From NCBI GenBank assembly GCA_964599095.1, contig CAZREB010000008.1, forward strand, positions 124,001 through 188,000: DNA of 64,000 nucleotides, written 5' to 3'. The stretch is from SZAS-79 sp964599095 (GTDB lineage Bacteria > Pseudomonadota > Gammaproteobacteria > Burkholderiales > SG8-39). Shown here piece after piece: positions 61,318-64,000 of the stretch; position 1 is the first letter of the stretch, and each line of letters begins with the position of its first letter. Position numbers and translations under genes: made by a program. A model generated the notes under the pieces. The model worked only from the letters and a program-made list of their open reading frames with translations. It ran no database searches and was not told where the DNA came from.

Positions 61318-63102
61318 ATGGCGTCAGAGGCAGGCAACGCGGCCGCGAGTCGGTCGTGGGCGGAGTATCCCGCCGAGCAATGGTCCGACGCAATCGTCGC
61401 GGCGATGAAGGCCGGCGGCATCGACAACCTGTTCTTCACTTCCGGTTCGGAAATCGGATTCTTCCAGGAGGCGATCGCCAAGGCCGCCGCACTCGGGCGC
61501 CTCGCGCCGCGCCTGGTAACGATGATGCACGAAGGCGTCGCGCTGAACGCGGCGATGGGCAACGCGATGGTCACCGGCAAGCCCTCGGCGACCGCCGCGC
61601 ACGTCGATGTCGGCCTGCTGAACAAGGGCGCGGCGCTTCACACGGCGTGGAGGGGGTCTTACCCGGTGCTGATGACCTCGGGCACCGGCCCCCGTGCCTA
61701 TCCGGGCTCGATGGCAGGCGGCCGGGACCACCCGATCCAGTGGTACCAGGAGCCGCGCGACCAGGGCGAGATCGTGCGCCAGTACACCAAGATGGACCAC
61801 CGGCTGGAAAGCCAGGACAACCCGGGGCTGATGATCAGCCGCCTGCTGCAGGTGGCCGTCAGCGAACCCAAGGGGCCGGTGTACCTCGCATTGCCGCGCG
61901 AGGCCGTGCTCACCCCGGTGCCCGGCGGCGTGATCCGGTTTCCTACGCGCGACCAGCTCGGCGTCGCAAGACCGTCCTGGCCGGATCCGGACGACGCCAA
62001 GCGGATCGCGCAATGGCTGATCAAGGCGGACAACCCCTGCATCTACACGTCGAACTCCGGGCGCAATCCGGGTTCGGTGGCCGAACTCGTACGCCTGGCC
62101 GAGTTGCTCGCGGTCCCGGTCATGCAGGACAGGCTGGCGAGTGCGCTGACGTTCCCGCGCTCGCACGACCTGTTCGGCACCGGGCCGTCGCCCAAGGATG
62201 CCGACGCGCTGCTGGTCATCGAGAGCCCGGTGCCGTGGATGCCGCCGAACGAGGCCCCTTCCCCGGAGGCGAAGGTCGCCTTCGTGGATGTCGACCCGGT
62301 GATGTCACGTTACAAGACGATGGCCTGGCAGGCCGACCTCTGGCTGCCGGCGGATGCGGCCTCCGCGGCGCGCGCGATTCACGACGCGGCCACCGCCCTG
62401 CTGGACAAATCCGACCTTTCGCGGATCGCCGCGCGCCGCGCCCGGCTGGCGGACGTCAAACGCAAGCAGGTCGCTTCGGCCGTCGAGCTTGCGCAGCGCG
62501 CCGGAAAGCGCCGGCCGATCCACCCGCTGTGGGTTTCGTACCAGATCGGCCAGTTGCTCGAACCCGAAGCGATCCTGCTCGACGATGCAATCAGCAATTC
62601 GGATTCGCTGATGGCGCACAGCCACCGTGACCTCCCCGGCACGTTCTTCAAGGTCGGCAGTTCGTCCGGCGGCTGGGGCGCGGGCGCCGCGTTCGGCGCC
62701 AAGCTGGCCAGGCCGGGCCAGGACGTGGTCCTTGCCACCGGCGACGGCTACTTCATGTTCGACAACCCGATTGCCGCGCTCTGGTCGGCGGCCCACCACA
62801 AGGCGCCGTTCCTGACGGTGGTGTACGTCAACCGTTCTTACTCTACCGGCACCACGGTCCTGAAGAAGACGTATCCGGAAGGCTACGCGGTGAAGGACGG
62901 CGGTTATGCCGGCGGCCAGTTCGACCCGCCGCCGGACTACGCAAAGGTCGCAGAAGCCGCCAACGGCTACGGCGAAAACGTGCGCGAGTCCGAAGACCTG
63001 GTGCCTGCGCTGAAGCGGGGACTGGCGGCGGTGCGCAACGGGTCGCCTGCGGTCATCGGCGTCTGGCTGCCTACCCTGATCGAGGAATCGAAGCTCGCGT
63101 AA
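61318..63102 (+). CDS. Thiamine-diphosphate-requiring enzyme, acetolactate-synthase-like
   Basis: Start ATG 61318 follows GAGGGA; 594 aa. The catalytic Glu is Glu72 in MMHEGVALNAA; the ThDP/Mg motif is GDGYFMFDNP (GDG 475-477) with Asn505 about 28 residues on. The middle domain (240-400) fits the POX/ALS fold. No FAD-binding region is obvious. It decarboxylates or ligates a 2-keto acid; substrate unknown. Followed by a Bug gene in the same direction. Confidence 0.9.
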   Translation: MASEAGNAAASRSWAEYPAEQWSDAIVAAMKAGGIDNLFFTSGSEIGFFQEAIAKAAALGRLAPRLVTMMHEGVALNAAMGNAMVTGKPSATAAHVDVGLLNKGAALHTAWRGSYPVLMTSGTGPRAYPGSMAGGRDHPIQWYQEPRDQGEIVRQYTKMDHRLESQDNPGLMISRLLQVAVSEPKGPVYLALPREAVLTPVPGGVIRFPTRDQLGVARPSWPDPDDAKRIAQWLIKADNPCIYTSNSGRNPGSVAELVRLAELLAVPVMQDRLASALTFPRSHDLFGTGPSPKDADALLVIESPVPWMPPNEAPSPEAKVAFVDVDPVMSRYKTMAWQADLWLPADAASAARAIHDAATALLDKSDLSRIAARRARLADVKRKQVASAVELAQRAGKRRPIHPLWVSYQIGQLLEPEAILLDDAISNSDSLMAHSHRDLPGTFFKVGSSSGGWGAGAAFGAKLARPGQDVVLATGDGYFMFDNPIAALWSAAHHKAPFLTVVYVNRSYSTGTTVLKKTYPEGYAVKDGGYAGGQFDPPPDYAKVAEAANGYGENVRESEDLVPALKRGLAAVRNGSPAVIGVWLPTLIEESKLA

Positions 63103-63139
63103 TCGGATCGTCCCAAAAACCAACAAGGAGGAGAGCAAG

Positions 63140-64000
63140 ATGAAATCCGGCATTTCGAAAGCGTGCCTCGTGGTGTTCGCCTCGTTGCTTGCGCCCTTTG
63201 CGGCGCACTCGCAGGACGCCTGGCCGTCCAGGCCGGTGCGCATGATCGTCCCGTTCGCGCCCGGCGGGCCGACCGACGTCGCCGCGCGCCTGCTGACGCA
63301 AAAACTCACCGAAGTCCTCGGCCAGCAGGTCTACGTCGAGAACCGCGCCGGCGCCAACGGCGTGATCGGCTCGGAAGTGGTTGCGCGGGCCGCGCCCGAC
63401 GGCTACACGCTCGAAATGGGCACGACCGGAACGCACGGGATCAACTTCAGCCTCTACGACAAGCCCTCCTACGATCCGGTGAAGGATTTCGCGGCGGTCA
63501 CCCGGATGGCCGAATTCCCGAACCTGATCCTGGTGCACGACTCGGTGCCGGCAAAGAACATCCAGGAACTGATTGCGCTCGCCCGCTCGCAGCCCGGCAA
63601 GCTCGCCTACGCCTCTTTCGGCAGCCTCACGCTGCTGAGCGGCGCGCTCTTTACTAGCATGGCCGGCGTCAACATGCTGAGCGTGCCTTTCGGCGGGGTC
63701 GGCCCGATGATGACCGCGGTCACCAACAACGACGTGCAGGTTTCGATCGTGCAGGTGTTCAGCTCGCAACCTTTGCTCAAGTCGGGCAAGGTGCGCGCGC
63801 TGGCGATCACCAGCGCCAAGAGGAGCCCGGTCGCGCCGGAATACCCGACCGTATCCGAGTCGGGCCTGCCCGGCTACGAAGCGGTGGCCTGGTACGGTGT
63901 GTTTGCGACCGGCGGGACGCCGAAGGCGATCGTCGACCGGCTGAGCGCCGAGATCCGGCGCGTGGTCGCCACTTCCGACATTCGCGACGCGCTGTTCAAG
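63140..64000 (+). CDS. Bug/TctC family solute receptor (runs off the window)
   Basis: Start ATG 63140 after AAGGAGGAG; 287 codons are present and open to the window end. Signal peptide ends AAHSQDAWPSRPVR. Landmarks VPFAPGGPTDVAARLLTQ, VENRAGANGVIGSE and APDGYTLE. The C-terminal part, usually 30-40 more residues, lies outside. Confidence 0.92.
   Translation, partial: MKSGISKACLVVFASLLAPFAAHSQDAWPSRPVRMIVPFAPGGPTDVAARLLTQKLTEVLGQQVYVENRAGANGVIGSEVVARAAPDGYTLEMGTTGTHGINFSLYDKPSYDPVKDFAAVTRMAEFPNLILVHDSVPAKNIQELIALARSQPGKLAYASFGSLTLLSGALFTSMAGVNMLSVPFGGVGPMMTAVTNNDVQVSIVQVFSSQPLLKSGKVRALAITSAKRSPVAPEYPTVSESGLPGYEAVAWYGVFATGGTPKAIVDRLSAEIRRVVATSDIRDALFK

Noticed and set aside
1..64000. CRISPR array, rRNA or tRNA genes
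   Set aside because: No regularly spaced direct repeats and no cloverleaf or rRNA sequence was recognised by eye on either strand; a covariance-model scan would be decisive.

Overview
The window looks like a high-GC betaproteobacterial chromosome, most likely Burkholderiales. The main reasons are eight Bug/TctC-type periplasmic solute receptors in about 42 kb, a purC-purE-tsaC housekeeping block, compact operons with ATGA overlaps, and many IclR/GntR/MarR/LysR-regulated catabolic clusters. A 100-N gap whose two flanks carry the same 55 bases marks it as a draft scaffold, perhaps metagenome-derived. The species assignment is inference.

1-12.3 kb is a defence island on the minus strand. Its left edge is a graveyard: a broken DUF4143-type ATPase remnant, two truncated pieces of a signal peptidase I gene (lepB), and between them an intact DUF433/DUF5615 toxin-antitoxin-like pair. 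Next comes one tightly packed operon, read right to left: hsdM, a KilA-N/RhuM-like gene, hsdS, gajA, gajB, hsdR and ygjP. A complete two-gene Gabija system (OLD-TOPRIM nuclease plus UvrD-like helicase) is therefore nested between hsdS and hsdR of a type I restriction-modification system.

12.4-31.5 kb: an oligopeptide-type ABC operon ending in an amidase-signature hydrolase (minus); a divergent two-subunit Rieske oxygenase with an SDR; a Bug receptor interrupted by the assembly gap; a MarR regulator coupled to a uronate-dehydrogenase-like gene; an alpha/beta hydrolase; a four-gene Gld-like ABC operon (ATPase, permease, GldG, DUF4340); and a CbbR-like LysR regulator divergent from fba.

31.8-35.6 kb is housekeeping: class I aldolase, purC, purE, tsaC and a small lipoprotein. 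purK is absent from this block.

35.6-47.5 kb is a catabolic region with four Bug receptors, an IclR regulator with a readable promoter/operator, two paralogous alpha/beta hydrolases, DUF3237, VOC, FAD monooxygenase and FMN reductase genes, and an amidohydrolase with altered active-site acids.

47.7-64 kb: a metallo-beta-lactamase/degenerate receiver/GAF fusion, a PhoD-like phosphatase, and a GntR-regulated organic-acid cluster. That cluster has both UxaA-type dehydratase subunits, SdhB plus two membrane anchors without SdhA, a Bug receptor, and split class I fumarase subunits around a chalcone-isomerase-like gene. It is followed by an aspartoacylase-like gene, two more Bug receptors and a ThDP enzyme.

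Short dispersed repeats (a 35-bp palindromic family in five copies, and a second family that supplies the stop codon of one gene) sit mostly right after stop codons. The likeliest candidates for new biology are the SdhA-less UxaA/SdhBCD/fumarase cluster, the paired hydrolase pathway and the MBL-REC-GAF fusion. The Gabija-in-hsd nesting combines known parts.
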